Shown here one piece after another: positions 8,209 through 16,663 of a DNA stretch of 35,085 nt; the stretch's first letter is position 1, and each line of letters begins with the position of its first letter. The notes beneath the pieces were generated by a model. The model had not been told where the DNA came from and searched no databases. It saw nothing but the letters and a program-made list of their open reading frames with translations. The DNA lies in contig NZ_LMTS01000249.1 of NCBI RefSeq assembly GCF_001541225.1, forward strand, positions 1 through 35,085, read 5' to 3'. This DNA is from Variovorax sp. WDL1. GTDB lineage: Bacteria > Pseudomonadota > Gammaproteobacteria > Burkholderiales > Burkholderiaceae_C. The position numbers and the translations under genes were made by a program.

Positions 8209-10008
8209 ATGACTTCCGCCGCCGACCACGACCCCGCCAAACCGAGCAATTTCCTGCGCCACGTCATCGAAAACGACCTCCAACAGGGCCATTACGCCAG
8301 CCGCCGCTGGGGCGGCTCCCCCGGCGACGCCGTGCACCACGCGCAGGGCATGCAGGACCCGGCCCGCGTGCGCCTGCGCTTCCCGCCCGAGCCCAATGGC
8401 TACCTGCACATCGGCCACGCCAAGAGCATCTGGCTCAACTTCGAGCTGGCCCGCGAATATGGCGGCGTGTGCCACCTGCGCTACGACGACACCAATCCCG
8501 AAAAAGAGGAGCAGGAATACGTCGACGCCATCCGCGACGCAGTGAAGTGGCTGGGCTACGACTGCAGCTTCGCCGACGATCCCGCCAGGCCCGGCCAGCC
8601 CAACGAGCACGTCTACTTCGCCAGCAACTACTTCGACTTCATGTACCGCGCGGCCGAATACCTCATCGGCGCCGGCCTGGCCTATGTCGACGAACAGAGC
8701 GCCGAGCAGATCCGCGCCACCCGCGGCGACTTCAACACCCCCGGCATCGACAGCCCGTACCGCCAGCGCACGGCAGACGAGAACCTCGCGCGCTTCCGCG
8801 CCATGCGCGACGGCCAGCTGCCCGACGGCGCCGCAGTGCTGCGCGCAAAGATCGACATGGCCAGCCCCAACATCAACATGCGGGACCCGGCGCTCTACCG
8901 CATCCGCCGCGCCACCCACCACAACACCGGGGACAAGTGGTGCATCTACCCGATGTACACCTTCGCCCACCCCATCGAGGACGCGCTGGAGCAGATCACC
9001 CACAGCATCTGCACGCTGGAATTCGAGGACCAGCGCCCCTTCTACGACTGGCTGCTGGACAACCTGGCCGCGGGCGGCCTGATCGCGTCGCCGCATCCGC
9101 GCCAGTACGAGTTCGCGCGCCTCAACGTGACCCACGTGATCACCAGCAAGCGCCGCCTGCGCCAGCTGGTCGAGGAAGGGCACGTGGACGGCTGGGACGA
9201 CCCGCGCATGCCCACCCTCGCAGGCCTGCGCCGCCGCGGCTACACGCCCGAGGCGCTGAAGCTCTTCTGCGAGCGCTCGGGCGTCACCAAGTCGGGCGGC
9301 TGGATCGACTACGCCAGCCTCGAGGCGGCCCTGCGCGACACCCTCGACCCGGTGGCGCCGCGCGCGATGGCCGTGCTCGACCCGGTCAGGCTGGTCATCA
9401 CCAACTGGGACGAGCTGATGGGCGCCGGCTTCCTCGACGAATGCACGGCGCCCGTGCACCCGCACCATCCGGAGATGGGCAAGCGCAGATTCAAGCTGGG
9501 CGGCGAGGTCTGGATCGAGCGCACCGACTACGAGGACGTGCAGCCCAAGGGCTTCTTCCGCCTCTTCCCCGGCAACAAGGTGCGCCTCAAGTACGGCCAC
9601 GTCATCGAGTGCACGGGCGGGACGCGCGATGCGGCCGGCAAGCTGGTCGAGGTGCAGGCGAAGCTGGTGCCTGATACGAAGAGCGGCACGCCCGGCGCGG
9701 ACGCGATCAAGGTCAAGGGAAACATCACCTGGGTGGCGGCCGCCGATGCCGTGCCGGCCGAGGTGCGGCTGTACGAGCGCCTGTTCGCGGCCGCGCAGCC
9801 CGGTGCCGGCGAGGTGCAGGACGAGCTGAACCCGAACAGCCTGGTGGTGTCACAGGCCTATGCGGAGCCGGCGCTGGCCGAGGCCACGGCGGGCCAGGCC
9901 TTCCAGTTCGAGCGGCACGGGTACTTCGTGCCGGACAGCCGCCAGGGCGCAGCGGGTGGGCTGGTGTTCAACCGCGCGGCCGGGATGAAGGACAGCTGGG
10001 GCAAGTAA
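8209..10008 (+). CDS. glnS: glutaminyl-tRNA synthetase
   Basis: Class I aminoacyl-tRNA synthetase of 599 residues that charges tRNA-Gln with glutamine in the cytoplasm. The HIGH motif lies at 67-70 in FPPEPNGYLHIGHAKS, followed by LRYDDTNPEKEEQEYV. The KMSKS-equivalent is ITSKRR near residue 313, and the C-terminal part is the two-barrel anticodon-binding region. Compared with the E. coli enzyme there is an insert of about 20 residues (about 31-52, SRRWGGSPGDAVHHAQGMQD) before the HIGH motif, which I know from other beta-proteobacterial GlnRS. Transcribed alone; it converges with the hydrolase gene, with six bases between the stops. No leader RNA was recognised in the 136 bp upstream. Confidence 0.97.
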   Translation: MTSAADHDPAKPSNFLRHVIENDLQQGHYASRRWGGSPGDAVHHAQGMQDPARVRLRFPPEPNGYLHIGHAKSIWLNFELAREYGGVCHLRYDDTNPEKEEQEYVDAIRDAVKWLGYDCSFADDPARPGQPNEHVYFASNYFDFMYRAAEYLIGAGLAYVDEQSAEQIRATRGDFNTPGIDSPYRQRTADENLARFRAMRDGQLPDGAAVLRAKIDMASPNINMRDPALYRIRRATHHNTGDKWCIYPMYTFAHPIEDALEQITHSICTLEFEDQRPFYDWLLDNLAAGGLIASPHPRQYEFARLNVTHVITSKRRLRQLVEEGHVDGWDDPRMPTLAGLRRRGYTPEALKLFCERSGVTKSGGWIDYASLEAALRDTLDPVAPRAMAVLDPVRLVITNWDELMGAGFLDECTAPVHPHHPEMGKRRFKLGGEVWIERTDYEDVQPKGFFRLFPGNKVRLKYGHVIECTGGTRDAAGKLVEVQAKLVPDTKSGTPGADAIKVKGNITWVAAADAVPAEVRLYERLFAAAQPGAGEVQDELNPNSLVVSQAYAEPALAEATAGQAFQFERHGYFVPDSRQGAAGGLVFNRAAGMKDSWGK

Positions 10009-10014
10009 AGGGCG

Positions 10015-10953
10015 CTACAGCGGCCGCGTCAGGTAAACGCCTTCCCGCCCCACGATCGGCTCCCGCGTCGGCATCAGCACCGTGCAATCGTCGCAAGGCG
10101 CCCGGATCTCCTCCTCGCCATCGGTGGCAATCAACTCGCCCTTGGCAAACACCTCGAAGCCCACGAGCGGCCGAGCGAAGCGGAATTCCGGCGTCTTGAC
10201 CATGCGCGTCTCCAGCAGCTCGAAGCGCCGCTGCGGCCCTGGCGCAGGCGCCGGCGCGTTGCGCTCGATCAGCCCGAAATGCGCCAGGAAATCGAAGGTC
10301 ACCGCCACCGCCATGTCCGCCGTGGCCTGCAGGAAATGCTGCCCGCACTCGGCGACCAGTGCCGCGCCCGCCGGGCCTTCGTCCTCGCCATGGCGGCCAT
10401 GCTGGATCAGCGGCGTGCCCGAGCCCAGGCCCCTGGGCATCACCAGGTGCACCAAGGGCCGCCCGATCGCCAGCGCCACTGCCGCGTTGCGCGCGAAGGC
10501 CGGGTAGACCCAGAAGGGCACCACGTCCTGGCTGGTGGAGTGCAGGTCGAGGATGTGGTCGGCTGCGGCCACCACCGGCCGCAGCGCGCGGGCGCGGCGC
10601 AGCTCGGGGCTGTCCTCGGGCCCCTCCAGCCACTCGTCGGACCAGACCCGGTTGAGGTTGTGCACCAGCTGCCGGTTCTCGAAGGGCTTCTCCGCGTCGA
10701 AGGCGTTGTACGCCTCCACGTGGGCGAAGCTCACCGTGAGCGTGCCGATCCTCGGGCGCACGCCCTCGTCGAGCAGACGGGTGGCGGCCACCATCCCGCA
10801 GATCTCGTTGCCGTGGGTCAACGCGTTGATCAGCACGTGCGGGCCCGGCTTGCCGGATTCGAAGCGGTGGACGTAGTCGACGCCGGTGTTGCCCTGGCGG
10901 TAGGCGGAGAGATCGCCCTGGACGACTTCGAGGCGCGGGAGGATCGCGGTCAT
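10015..10953 (-). CDS. aspartoacylase / AstE-family zinc deacylase
   Basis: A 312-residue cytoplasmic hydrolase of the succinylglutamate desuccinylase/aspartoacylase family (M14-like zinc fold). The metal ligands are visible in INALTHGNEICG (His and Glu of HxxE) and DLHSTS (third His), with VAECGQH providing the probable catalytic Glu. These enzymes remove acyl groups from N-acyl amino acids; the exact substrate cannot be told from sequence. No arginine-succinyltransferase genes are nearby, so AstE itself is less likely. Its start is divergent from hsdM, 128 bp away. Confidence 0.9.
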   Translation of the reverse strand: MTAILPRLEVVQGDLSAYRQGNTGVDYVHRFESGKPGPHVLINALTHGNEICGMVAATRLLDEGVRPRIGTLTVSFAHVEAYNAFDAEKPFENRQLVHNLNRVWSDEWLEGPEDSPELRRARALRPVVAAADHILDLHSTSQDVVPFWVYPAFARNAAVALAIGRPLVHLVMPRGLGSGTPLIQHGRHGEDEGPAGAALVAECGQHFLQATADMAVAVTFDFLAHFGLIERNAPAPAPGPQRRFELLETRMVKTPEFRFARPLVGFEVFAKGELIATDGEEEIRAPCDDCTVLMPTREPIVGREGVYLTRPL

Positions 10954-11081
10954 GGCAGAGTGGCGTTGCGGCCTGTTGTGATACGAGTCCTTTAGTTTGC
11001 TCCAGCCGGGTCTGCAGGCCGCCCCTCATTTGCCTCGTAGACTCGCGCCCACAACAAAATGTTTTCGAGCCCCCTCCCCCC

Positions 11082-12749
11082 ATGCCCCTGACTGCCGACA
11101 TGCGACGGTCGATCGACCAGATTCGCGACTACCTCTTTGGCGGCGGCTATCCGGATCCCGTCGGCAACACCGAACAGCTCTGCTTCCTGTTCTTCTTCTT
11201 CCTGGTGCAGGGCCTCGACGCCGAAGCCGAAAAGCGCGCCGAGGTGCTGAAGGTGCCGTTCCGCAGCCTGTTCGAGGGCGAATGGGAGCTGCGCAATCCC
11301 GCCAACGCCCAGGTGCCGGGCGCGCGCGAAGGGATGCCGCCGCCGACGGTGCTGCACAACGGCCAGATCTGCATCCCGCGCAGTTGCTTCCGCTGGTCCT
11401 GGTGGTCCGAGGCGCTGTCGGGCGACGCGCTGGTGCGCTTCGTGCGCGACGAGGTCTTCCCTTTCTTCGCCGAGATCGGCGAGGCCTCGGCCCATGACTT
11501 CATGCGCGGCGCTCGCCTGGGCATCGACGAGCCGACGGTGCTGAAGCAGGTCGTGCGCCTGGTCAGCGACCTGCGGCTCGACCAGGCCGACGCCGACACC
11601 AAGGGCGACCTGTTCGAGCACGTGCTGCGCCAGATGAAGCAGGCCGGCGAGCTGGGCCAGTTCCGCACGCCGCGCCACGTGATCCGCACGATCGTCGAGA
11701 TGATCGATCCGAAGGTGGGCGAGACCGTCTACGACCCGGCCGCGGGCACCGCAGGCTTCCTGGTGGCGGCCTACAACCACATGCGGCTGGCCAACTCCTC
11801 GCCGGGCAGCATCGTGGAAGCCGAGCTCGAGGGCAAGACGCACCGGCGCGGCATGGGCGACCTGCTCTCCGACGCGCAGCTCGCCAGGCTGCAGCGCGGC
11901 ACCTTCTTCGGCAACGACGTCGACCCGAAGATGGTGCGGCTGGCGACCATGAACCTCACGCTGCGCGGCCTTGCCCACGTGCGCATCCTGCAGCGCAACG
12001 TGCTGACGACCCATCTCGACGAAGAGGTCAAGAACCGGCTGTCCCTGCCGGGCGAAGGCTTCCATGTCGTGCTCGCGAATCCGCCTTTCTCCGGCCGCAT
12101 TGACAAGGACCGCATCGTCGACGAGGTGAAGCTCGGCAGCACCAGCGCCACCGAGCTGCTGTTCCTCAAGTACATGCTCGACAGCCTGCGGCCCGACGGC
12201 CGGGCCGCGGTGGTGGTACCCGAAGGCGTGCTCTTCGGTTCCACGATCGCGCACCGCGAGCTGCGCGGCCAGCTGATCGAGCACCATCGCGTCGAAGCGG
12301 TCATGAGCCTGCCCGGCGGCGTGTTCCAGCCCTATTCGGGCGTGAAGACCTCGGTGCTTTTCTTCCGCCGCGGCGGCCGCACGCAGCGCGTGATGTTCCT
12401 GCATGCCGAAGACGACGGCTACCGGCTCGACGCCAACCACGACACGCCCATCGAGTCCGACGACCTGCCCGCGCTGGCGCAGGCCTTCATCGGCCGCGAG
12501 GCGGCATGGGCGCGCTGGCAGGCGCGCGACCCCGCCGCCGAATGGCATGAGAAATGGTGGTTTGCCGAAGCTGCGGCGCTGCGCGCGAACGACTTCGGCC
12601 TCTCGGCCAGCCGCTACCGGCCGATGAGCGCCTCGCAGATCGAACACCAGGACCCGCGCGAGCTCCTCGACGAACTCGCCGCCATCGAAGCCGAGATCGA
12701 GAAAGAGATCGAGACGCTGCGCGCCTTGCTCTCCGAGCTGGATCAGTGA
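11082..12749 (+). CDS. hsdM: type I DNA methyltransferase subunit HsdM
   Basis: A 555-residue N6-adenine methyltransferase subunit. The N-terminal helical domain (about 1-165) is followed by GQFRTPRHV (192-200), SAM-binding motif DPAAGTAGFL (218-227) and catalytic NPPF (333-336). It would methylate DNA together with the HsdS subunit encoded 38 bp downstream. The C-terminus (about 515-555) is a charged coiled-coil-like helix, typical for contact with HsdS. The start codon is uncertain: ATG 11082 and ATG 11100 both lack a clear ribosome site. No hsdR gene lies on either side: upstream is a divergent hydrolase, and downstream of hsdS is a convergent membrane enzyme. The pair may therefore act as a modification-only system. 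Confidence 0.95.
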   Translation: MPLTADMRRSIDQIRDYLFGGGYPDPVGNTEQLCFLFFFFLVQGLDAEAEKRAEVLKVPFRSLFEGEWELRNPANAQVPGAREGMPPPTVLHNGQICIPRSCFRWSWWSEALSGDALVRFVRDEVFPFFAEIGEASAHDFMRGARLGIDEPTVLKQVVRLVSDLRLDQADADTKGDLFEHVLRQMKQAGELGQFRTPRHVIRTIVEMIDPKVGETVYDPAAGTAGFLVAAYNHMRLANSSPGSIVEAELEGKTHRRGMGDLLSDAQLARLQRGTFFGNDVDPKMVRLATMNLTLRGLAHVRILQRNVLTTHLDEEVKNRLSLPGEGFHVVLANPPFSGRIDKDRIVDEVKLGSTSATELLFLKYMLDSLRPDGRAAVVVPEGVLFGSTIAHRELRGQLIEHHRVEAVMSLPGGVFQPYSGVKTSVLFFRRGGRTQRVMFLHAEDDGYRLDANHDTPIESDDLPALAQAFIGREAAWARWQARDPAAEWHEKWWFAEAAALRANDFGLSASRYRPMSASQIEHQDPRELLDELAAIEAEIEKEIETLRALLSELDQ

Positions 12750-12753
12750 AATG

Positions 12754-12775
12754 ACAAGATCAGAAACAAGATCAG
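12754..12775 (+). repeat. direct repeats between hsdM and hsdS
   Basis: ACAAGATCAG occurs at 12754-12763 and 12766-12775 (12-base period), and a third GATCAG overlaps the end of hsdM at 12741-12746. They sit just before the hsdS ribosome site (GGGAAG). They may be a protein-binding site or affect hsdS translation; neither is shown. Confidence 0.4.
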
Positions 12776-12787
12776 GGAAGTTATTCA

Positions 12788-14041
12788 ATGAGCATTGCAG
12801 GGCTGCCCACAGGCCAACGTGATTCGCTGAACCCACCCACCCGCATGGCCACGCTCGGCGAGGTGTGCGAGATCAACCCCAGGCTGCCGAAGGACCACGG
12901 CCTGCAGGAGCACAGCGAGGTCGCCTTCGTGCCGATGGCCGCGGTGGACGAGATCACCGCCACCATCGCCCAGCGCATGACGCGGCCCTTCGGCGAAGTG
13001 AGAAAGGGCTATACCCCTTTTGCGGAGGGCGACGTCCTCTTCGCGAAGATCACGCCCTGCATGGAGAACGGCAAGCTGGCCATTGCGCGCGACCTGGCCG
13101 GCGGCCGCGGGTTCGGCTCCACCGAGTTCCACGTGCTGCGCGCCCGCGAGGCCGTGCTGCCCGAATGGGTCTACTTCTTCCTGCGCCAGCGGCGCTTCCG
13201 CAACGCGGCAAGGCGCAGCCTCACCGGCACCGCCGGCCAGCAGCGCGTGCCGACCGCCTACATGGCAGCCGCTGCCATTCCTGTGCCGGAGCTGGCCCGA
13301 CAGCGCCGCCTGGTCGACCTGCTCGGCTGCGCCGACAGCATGGTGCGCCTGCGGCGCCGCGGGCGCGCGCTGACCGAGCTGATGGTGCCGGCCATGCTGG
13401 ACGACATGTTCGGCGACCCGCAGCGCAACCCGAAGGCCTGGCCCATGATGAGGCTGGGTGAGCTGCTAGAGGGCATCGACAGCGGCAAGAGCCCGCGCTG
13501 CCACGACCGGCCGAAAGCAGAGAACGAATGGGGCGTGCTGCGGCTGAGCGCGCTGAAGAACGCGCTCTACGACGAGTCCGACCACAAGACGCTGCCCGAA
13601 ACCGAGCAGCCGGACCCGCGCAACGAGGTGCGCACCGGCGACCTGCTGATCAGCCGCAAGAACACGCTGGAGCTGGTGGGCACGCCGGCCTATGTGTGGG
13701 AAACCCGGGGCCGGATCCTGCTGCCCGACCTGATCTTCCGGCTGCGGCTGCGTCCGGACGCGGGCGTGCATCCACTCTATCTGTGGGCGCTGCTGCGAGC
13801 TCCGGCCATGCGAAGAGGGCTGCAGCTGCTGGCGAGCGGGACCGCCGCCTCGATGCCCAACATTTCGAAGGAGCGGCTGCGCACGCTGCGCGTGATGGTG
13901 CCGGCGGCGCACCTGCAGGAGGCCTTCGCGCAGCGAATCACGGCGCTGCACGCCATCGCGCTCCAGCAGGACGCCGCGCTCATCCATGCCAAGACCACCT
14001 TCGAGGCGCTGCTGGCGCGCGCGTTCGAGGTCCGGGCATGA
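12788..14041 (+). CDS. hsdS: type I specificity subunit HsdS
   Basis: A 417-residue DNA-recognition subunit with two target-recognition domains. TRD1 covers about 18-175 (MATLGEVCEINP to QRRLVDLLG) and TRD2 about 225-395 (PMMRLGELLEGIDSG to LQEAFAQRI). Each is followed by a helical spacer (about 176-212, and from 395 to the end). The FAKITPCMENGK and LLISRKNT stretches are typical. It should give the HsdM complex a bipartite recognition sequence, not predictable here. ATG 12788 follows GGGAAG at a suitable distance. The downstream neighbour is convergent, so the operon ends here without an endonuclease gene. Confidence 0.94.
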   Translation: MSIAGLPTGQRDSLNPPTRMATLGEVCEINPRLPKDHGLQEHSEVAFVPMAAVDEITATIAQRMTRPFGEVRKGYTPFAEGDVLFAKITPCMENGKLAIARDLAGGRGFGSTEFHVLRAREAVLPEWVYFFLRQRRFRNAARRSLTGTAGQQRVPTAYMAAAAIPVPELARQRRLVDLLGCADSMVRLRRRGRALTELMVPAMLDDMFGDPQRNPKAWPMMRLGELLEGIDSGKSPRCHDRPKAENEWGVLRLSALKNALYDESDHKTLPETEQPDPRNEVRTGDLLISRKNTLELVGTPAYVWETRGRILLPDLIFRLRLRPDAGVHPLYLWALLRAPAMRRGLQLLASGTAASMPNISKERLRTLRVMVPAAHLQEAFAQRITALHAIALQQDAALIHAKTTFEALLARAFEVRA

Positions 14042-14105
14042 TGCTCGCCGTTCCGACGCAGGCAGAATCGGCACGCCTGCACATGTGCACGTCGTGCCTG
14101 GAGCC

Positions 14106-14138
14106 GGCCCGAAAGGGCCTCGGCCTTCAGCGGCCGAG
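14106..14138. terminator. tandem hairpins between convergent genes
   Basis: GGCCC-GAAA-GGGCC (14106-14119) is followed directly by CTCGGCC and GGCCGAG (14119-14125 and 14132-14138), whose loop contains the stop codon of the minus-strand gene. No T-tract is seen, so termination efficiency is uncertain. Confidence 0.45.
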
Positions 14139-14948
14139 CAAGGCGCCGGCCATGACGCTCTCTTCCTGCTTCGTCAATTCAGGCCCGTCGAGCGTGACGC
14201 GCGTATGGTCGTGGCGGAACCTGTCGACGATGGGACGCAGTTCCTCCTTCACATGTTTGTCGCTGTAGCCGTTGAAGAGGTGACCGAGCAAGCCGCGCCG
14301 CAAATCGGTCGTTTCCAGGAACCAGTCCGCAATCGGAAAGGTGAGGTTCATGTTGCACTTCATCATGATCCCCATGTTGTGGTGAGCCGCGTGGTGGCGA
14401 CGGATCGTATTGACGAAGGGCATGTTGCGAACGAACCAGTTGTCGCGAACATGGCAGCAGAAATGGAAGGTCTCGTACACGAGGTACTGAGCCACCATGG
14501 TCAGCATCACGACGTAGCCCGCATTGGCGTTCAGTACGAGGGACGTGAGCCAGCCCAGCAGCGCTCCGACCACACCCAAGGTCGTCAGCACGCGCCACGG
14601 GAAGAACACGATGCGGAATTCACGCGTCGTATCGATGGTCGGCTCGAGGTCGGTGAAGTATTGGTGGTGCTGGCGCGTGTGACGCTCGTAGATCGCACGC
14701 AGCGCGAAGACGTCGATGCGGCGGTGCATCACGTACCGGTGAATGAACCACTCTGAAAAATTGCCGGCGACGAAGACGGGCACGACGAGGAGCCACTCCC
14801 AGCCCGGGGCCTGCATGTGCGCCAGGCAATACCAGATCGCGGCCGCTCCAGCCCCGTAGAGCACGGCGATGTGCAACAGACCGTTGTAGAGCGGGCTGAC
14901 CGCGGAAATGTACTGCTCGCGAAACTGCCGCTGGCGATCGGTCATCAT
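14127..14948 (-). CDS. sterol desaturase/fatty acid hydroxylase-type membrane protein
   Basis: A membrane protein of about 273 residues with at least four hydrophobic segments and the histidine clusters of di-iron hydroxylases/desaturases: HRYVMH (70-75), HTRQHH (90-95), HFCCH (about 165) and RRHHAAHH (about 183-190). The family hydroxylates or desaturates lipid substrates at the cytoplasmic face of the membrane. The substrate is unknown and no lipid genes adjoin. ATG 14948 is preferred over GTG 14954 because GAAGGA then lies at the usual spacing. The 132 bp between it and the upstream LysR stop may hold its own promoter. Confidence 0.85.
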   Translation of the reverse strand: MMTDRQRQFREQYISAVSPLYNGLLHIAVLYGAGAAAIWYCLAHMQAPGWEWLLVVPVFVAGNFSEWFIHRYVMHRRIDVFALRAIYERHTRQHHQYFTDLEPTIDTTREFRIVFFPWRVLTTLGVVGALLGWLTSLVLNANAGYVVMLTMVAQYLVYETFHFCCHVRDNWFVRNMPFVNTIRRHHAAHHNMGIMMKCNMNLTFPIADWFLETTDLRRGLLGHLFNGYSDKHVKEELRPIVDRFRHDHTRVTLDGPELTKQEESVMAGALLGR

Positions 14949-15086
14949 GGTCACGGTTCCTTCGTTGCGTCAGGTTGTTCCTGATCCATCCCGGCATCTC
15001 GCGGGCAAGTGTAGTGATCCAATCTCGAGTGAGCTCGAACGAAACATTGCTGCGCGGCAAATCGCGCGCGACATTCGTGCAAAAGT

Positions 15087-16097
15087 TCAGCTGAGCGCAG
15101 ACCGCGTCCGCGAAGCTCCATGCCGGGTGACTCCGGTCGCGGCGGGCAACGCCCAGTCCGGTGGATGGCGCGACCACTCCTTCAGGAATTCCAGCAGATG
15201 CCGCACGCGCGTCGGCATGTTGCGCCGGGTCGAGAACACGACGTAGATGTCGAGTTCCTCGGGAATCGCGCCGGGCAGCAGCGCCTCGAGCGTGCCGGCG
15301 CGCAATTCCTCCGACACCATGTAGTAGGGATGGAGCGAGATGCCGGTGCCGAGCAGCGCAGCCTGCTTGATGGCATCGCCCAGGTTGGAGCGCACCGTAC
15401 CGCGCACGCGCACCTCCTGTGGCGGATTGCCGGCGAACTTCCACACGCCGGCGCTCGACTTGACGGTATGCACCAGGCAGTTGTGGCGCGTCAGGTCGGC
15501 GGCCGTCGCGGGCCGTCCATGCCGCTTGAGATAAGCCGGCGAGGCCACCACCACCTGCGGCGACTTCATGAGCGACTGGGCGATGTAGCTCGCGTCCTCG
15601 AGCGAGGGCGCGATGCGGATCGAGAGGTCGAGCGCCTCCGTGACGAGGTCGGAGCGCCCGTCATCGTGCACCACCGTGACCTCGATGTCCGGATACCGTT
15701 GCGTGAACTGCGAGACCAGCCGCATGAGGTGGTAGGCGCCGAAGGAGGGCGGCGTTCCCACCCGGATCGCTCCGCGCGGCAGATGCACGACATCGCGCAC
15801 CTCCCCTTCGATCGCCTCGTAACGCTCGAGCAGATCGCGCCCGGCTTCGAGCACGCGTGCGCCGGCCTCCGTGAGCGCGACCTGCTTCGAGCTGCGCTTG
15901 AGCAACTGGGCGCCCATGGACGACTCCAACTCGGCCACGTGCTTGGTGACCGTCGCGCGGGAGAGCGAGAGCTGCATGGCGGCACGCGCGAAGCTGCCGC
16001 AGCGGGCAACCTCGGTGAAGATCTGAAGGCAGCGAAGGCGATCCACGGGGCTTTCGTCAGAGGCTTTTTTCCAGATGCCGCCAGCCTCGCTGGCCAT
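15087..16097 (-). CDS. LysR-family transcriptional regulator
   Basis: A DNA-binding regulator of up to 336 residues. The N-terminal winged helix-turn-helix (about 18-77, LRCLQIFTEVARCGSFARAAMQLSLSR) is followed by a periplasmic-binding-protein-like effector domain (about 108-310). It is transcribed divergently from the six-gene catabolic operon at 16220-21875, so it probably activates that operon with a pathway intermediate as ligand. The start is uncertain: ATG 16097 adds 17 residues before the usual LysR beginning, and GTG 16046 (VDRLRCLQ) fits family length better. A perfect palindrome at 16111-16135 lies between the two transcription units. Confidence 0.93.
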   Translation of the reverse strand: MASEAGGIWKKASDESPVDRLRCLQIFTEVARCGSFARAAMQLSLSRATVTKHVAELESSMGAQLLKRSSKQVALTEAGARVLEAGRDLLERYEAIEGEVRDVVHLPRGAIRVGTPPSFGAYHLMRLVSQFTQRYPDIEVTVVHDDGRSDLVTEALDLSIRIAPSLEDASYIAQSLMKSPQVVVASPAYLKRHGRPATAADLTRHNCLVHTVKSSAGVWKFAGNPPQEVRVRGTVRSNLGDAIKQAALLGTGISLHPYYMVSEELRAGTLEALLPGAIPEELDIYVVFSTRRNMPTRVRHLLEFLKEWSRHPPDWALPAATGVTRHGASRTRSALS

Positions 16098-16110
16098 CGG
16101 CGATGAGATT

Positions 16111-16135
16111 CATGGTTTCCGAATCGGAAACCATG
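16111..16135. promoter_or_regulatory. palindromic operator, probably for the LysR protein
   Basis: Perfect 11-bp arms CATGGTTTCCG (16111-16121) and CGGAAACCATG (16125-16135) are separated by AAT. The inner part fits the T-N11-A form of LysR-family sites. It lies between the divergent LysR gene and the catabolic operon, 85 bp before the first operon start, so it can control both. Confidence 0.7.
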
Positions 16136-16219
16136 GATTCTCGAACAGGGTGAGCCACAGGGCAAGACAGTGCCTAGACTTTGCCCCACGCCACAGCGCC
16201 GACGAGCGCGAAAACGCCC

Positions 16220-16663
16220 ATGACCGCTGTTCCCACACGACAAGCCGCACCGTTGCTCGCTGAGCTGACGCAGCAACTGCACCTCTTCTTCCATGCACTC
16301 GACACGCGCCGCTATGAGCGGATGCTCGAACTGTTCACCGACGACTGCCGCTGGCTGCGCCAGGGGCAGTGGCTCGAAGGCAAGGCCGCGGTGCGCGCGG
16401 CATTGGAAGCGCGCCCGGCCGGCCTCGAGACCCGCCACGTGCTCACCAACGCCCACGTGAGTGCCTGCGAGGAGGCATGGGTCGAGGTCGAGGCCTACAT
16501 GACCGCCTACCGCTATCGCGCCGCGGCGCAGCCCGGGGATGTGCCGTCCTGCCCCGGCCCGCTGCGCTTCAATCTCACCACCACCGTGTTCCGCCGCGAT
16601 CCGGACTGCGATTGGCGTATCGCGGAGCAACGCATGGTGGCGGCTTTCGCCTTCGCCGGATGA
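16220..16663 (+). CDS. SnoaL/NTF2-like protein
   Basis: A 147-residue cytoplasmic alpha+beta barrel protein of the SnoaL-like/nuclear transport factor 2 superfamily. The start (LTQQLHLFFHALDTRRYERMLELFTDDCRWLRQG) and the later RHVLTNAHV and DWRIAEQRMVAAF stretches are typical, and the fold resembles ring-hydroxylating dioxygenase beta subunits. Members act as isomerases, cyclases, dehydratases or accessory subunits; no alpha subunit is present here. It is the first gene of the operon; its stop overlaps the start of the reductase (ATGA). The ribosome site is weak. Role in the pathway unknown. Confidence 0.8.
   Translation: MTAVPTRQAAPLLAELTQQLHLFFHALDTRRYERMLELFTDDCRWLRQGQWLEGKAAVRAALEARPAGLETRHVLTNAHVSACEEAWVEVEAYMTAYRYRAAAQPGDVPSCPGPLRFNLTTTVFRRDPDCDWRIAEQRMVAAFAFAG

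Noticed and set aside
10954..11081. Promoter elements between the hydrolase and hsdM genes
   Set aside because: Divergent promoters must lie here, but no -35/-10 pair stands out.
12788..14041. A phase-variable or shuffling HsdS locus
   Set aside because: No second specificity gene, inverted TRD copy, recombinase or simple-sequence tract was seen nearby.
16141..16200. Sigma-70 promoter with TAGACT for the catabolic operon
   Set aside because: No acceptable -35 element at 16-18 bp distance, so not listed as a feature.
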